Positions 4,833 to 5,706 of a DNA stretch of 5,706 nt are shown one piece after another; within the stretch, counting starts at the first letter, position 1, and each line of letters begins with the position of its first letter. The DNA comes from Anaerolineales bacterium (lineage in GTDB: Bacteria; Chloroflexota; Anaerolineae; 4572-78; NAK82): NCBI GenBank assembly GCA_024643945.1, contig JAHELX010000421.1, forward strand, positions 1-5,706, read 5' to 3'. Both the position numbers and the translations under genes were made by a program. The notes beneath the pieces were generated by a model. It saw only the letters and a list, made by a program, of their open reading frames with translations. It was not told the DNA's origin and made no database searches.

Positions 4833-4838
4833 ACATGT

Positions 4839-5019
4839 AGCCGATGGGGTTAACGGGTGAGCGATTACAGTCAGGGAATCGGAGGACAACAGGCCCGTGC
4901 ACGTCGACTCTCTCTGGATGTCCTGTCGAAAGTTGATACGGCGTCGGGGAGACGTCAGCTTGTGTAGAGGAGCGGCCATCCTTGCTCTATGCGTGACTGC
5001 CGTGCGAATGTATTGAAAA
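4839..5019. other. Gene-free stretch of the control region
   Basis: No convincing coding frame, tRNA, repeat family or promoter was seen here on either strand. A minus-strand frame at 5063-4755 runs through it, but its product is rich in Arg, Ser and Cys, has no recognisable domain and crosses the promoter. Short palindromes such as GTGCAC and GTCGAC occur near 4898-4908 without a clear role. Confidence 0.6.
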
Positions 5020-5058
5020 CTGAGGATCAGGCAGCGCAGCGAGTGTCGGCACTGCCTG
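5015..5058 (-). terminator. Possible terminator after the regulator gene
   Basis: CAGGCAG and CTGCCTG (plus-strand 5028-5034 and 5052-5058) form a perfect 7-bp stem around a 17-nt loop, starting 9 nt after the regulator's stop codon. Only a short TTTT run follows about seven bases later, so termination may be weak. Its position between the regulator and the operon promoter supports the two being separate transcription units. Confidence 0.4.
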
Positions 5059-5066
5059 GTCAAACC

Positions 5067-5706
5067 CTACCCGGCCAGTTCCGCATACAGGGCTTGCGTT
5101 TCGGGCATAGGGTCTGCGGCCAGCTCGTCCGCCAGCAATTGGGTGAGGGTTCGATACTGCTTGGCCACGGCAGCCCGGTTCCCCAGGCGATGCCAGAAGC
5201 GCATCAGATCACAGTGGACTTGCTCCAGGAGGGGGTCCACTTCCAGCATCCGCTCGCAGGTCGCAATAGCCCGGTGGTAGTCATTGACGGCGGCGTAATG
5301 AGCGGTGAGAATGCGAAGCGCCGTCAGATAAGTATCGGTCAGGTCGCGGCGCTCCTTTTCACACCACTCGAAGTAAAAGGTGGTGAAGTAGGGAGCGCGG
5401 TAGAGATCCACGGCCATTTGGTAGGCTCGAATGGCTGCTTCCCCCACACTGGCCTGGGCCTGAGCCAGGTAAGCATCGAACAGGTCCAGGTCGATTTGGA
5501 AGCGCTCTCGTTCCAGATAGTATTCTCCAGATTCGTGGCAGATATACTCTCCAGGTCCTGCTACCTTGGTCAGGGCTCGTCGCAGCCGGTACATGGTGGT
5601 GTGGAAAACGGCCTGTCCCCGGGCCGGGTCGCTCTCAGGCCACACATCTTCTAAGATGCGATCCAAAGGCAACCTCTGATGATGGTGAGCGATGAAGTAG
5701 GCCAGA
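5067..5706 (-). CDS. BTAD-family transcriptional regulator, C-terminal fragment (start beyond right edge)
   Basis: The frame is open to the right edge; 212 C-terminal residues are visible. The first 60 or so are the end of an OmpR/SARP-type winged helix: LPLDRILEDVWPE, the recognition-helix region AVFHTTMYRLRRAL, and a wing hairpin around ICHESGEYYLE. The rest is a bacterial transcriptional activator domain (BTAD), a TPR-like helical bundle beginning FQIDLDLFDAYLAQAQ and ending with VAKQYRTLTQLLADELAADP, a typical final-helix motif of the family. In SARP regulators this pair of domains is N-terminal. Here the protein stops right after BTAD, as in large MalT-like regulators that carry it at the C-terminus; that is inference, as the rest is not visible. 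It precedes the BMC operon on the same strand, so it is a good candidate for its regulator. Confidence 0.9.
   Translation of the reverse strand, partial: LAYFIAHHHQRLPLDRILEDVWPESDPARGQAVFHTTMYRLRRALTKVAGPGEYICHESGEYYLERERFQIDLDLFDAYLAQAQASVGEAAIRAYQMAVDLYRAPYFTTFYFEWCEKERRDLTDTYLTALRILTAHYAAVNDYHRAIATCERMLEVDPLLEQVHCDLMRFWHRLGNRAAVAKQYRTLTQLLADELAADPMPETQALYAELAG

Noticed and set aside
4755..5063. 102-residue minus-strand frame in the control region
   Set aside because: It spans the operon promoter, its composition is not protein-like, and no domain was recognised.

Overview
The window is the start of a bacterial microcompartment (BMC) operon, with the end of a regulator gene in front of it. 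Every gene lies on the minus strand, so the operon reads from right to left. The taxon cannot be fixed from sequence alone. Moderately GC-rich DNA and a regulator ending in winged-helix plus BTAD domains would suit a Chloroflexota-type bacterium, but this is a weak inference.

Layout in transcription order. (1) 5706-5067: C-terminal part of a BTAD-family transcriptional regulator, open at the right edge. (2) 5066-4608: a 459-bp gene-free control region. It holds a possible terminator for the regulator, a near-consensus sigma70 promoter (TTGACA, 17 bp, TATTAT), several inverted and direct repeats around that promoter, and a leader of about 150 nt. (3) 4607-3513: a fusion of a 3-keto-L-gulonate-6-phosphate decarboxylase (UlaD)-like domain with an unrecognised Cys-containing C-terminal domain. 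(4) 3487-3167: shell protein BMC-H, followed by a perfect 13-bp inverted repeat across its stop codon. (5) 3096-2482: tandem-domain shell protein of the CcmP/CsoS1D type. (6) 2459-2115: a small protein with an N-terminal domain, a Pro/Ser/Gly-rich linker and a C-terminal amphipathic helix. (7) 2111-1821: EutN/CcmL pentamer vertex protein. (8) 1817-1482: second BMC-H. (9) 1465-572: a divergent PanB-like (ketopantoate hydroxymethyltransferase) enzyme. (10) 579 to beyond the left edge: a short-chain dehydrogenase/reductase (SDR) that overlaps panB by 8 bp.

The shell set is complete in type (two hexamers, one tandem trimer, one pentamer), so a closed polyhedral shell can be encoded. The candidate cargo fits no BMC type I can name. 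The window has no RuBisCO, carbonic anhydrase, diol dehydratase, ethanolamine lyase, glycyl-radical enzyme, CoA-acylating aldehyde dehydrogenase or PduL. It has instead a sugar-phosphate decarboxylase/aldolase-fold enzyme, a PanB homologue with changed active-site positions, and an NAD-type SDR. Reactions of the two enzyme families can involve C1 units: the HPS branch of the UlaD family handles formaldehyde, and PanB transfers a hydroxymethyl group from methylene-tetrahydrofolate. A shell confining a C1 or short aldehyde intermediate is therefore a testable hypothesis, not a conclusion. More cargo genes may lie beyond the left edge.
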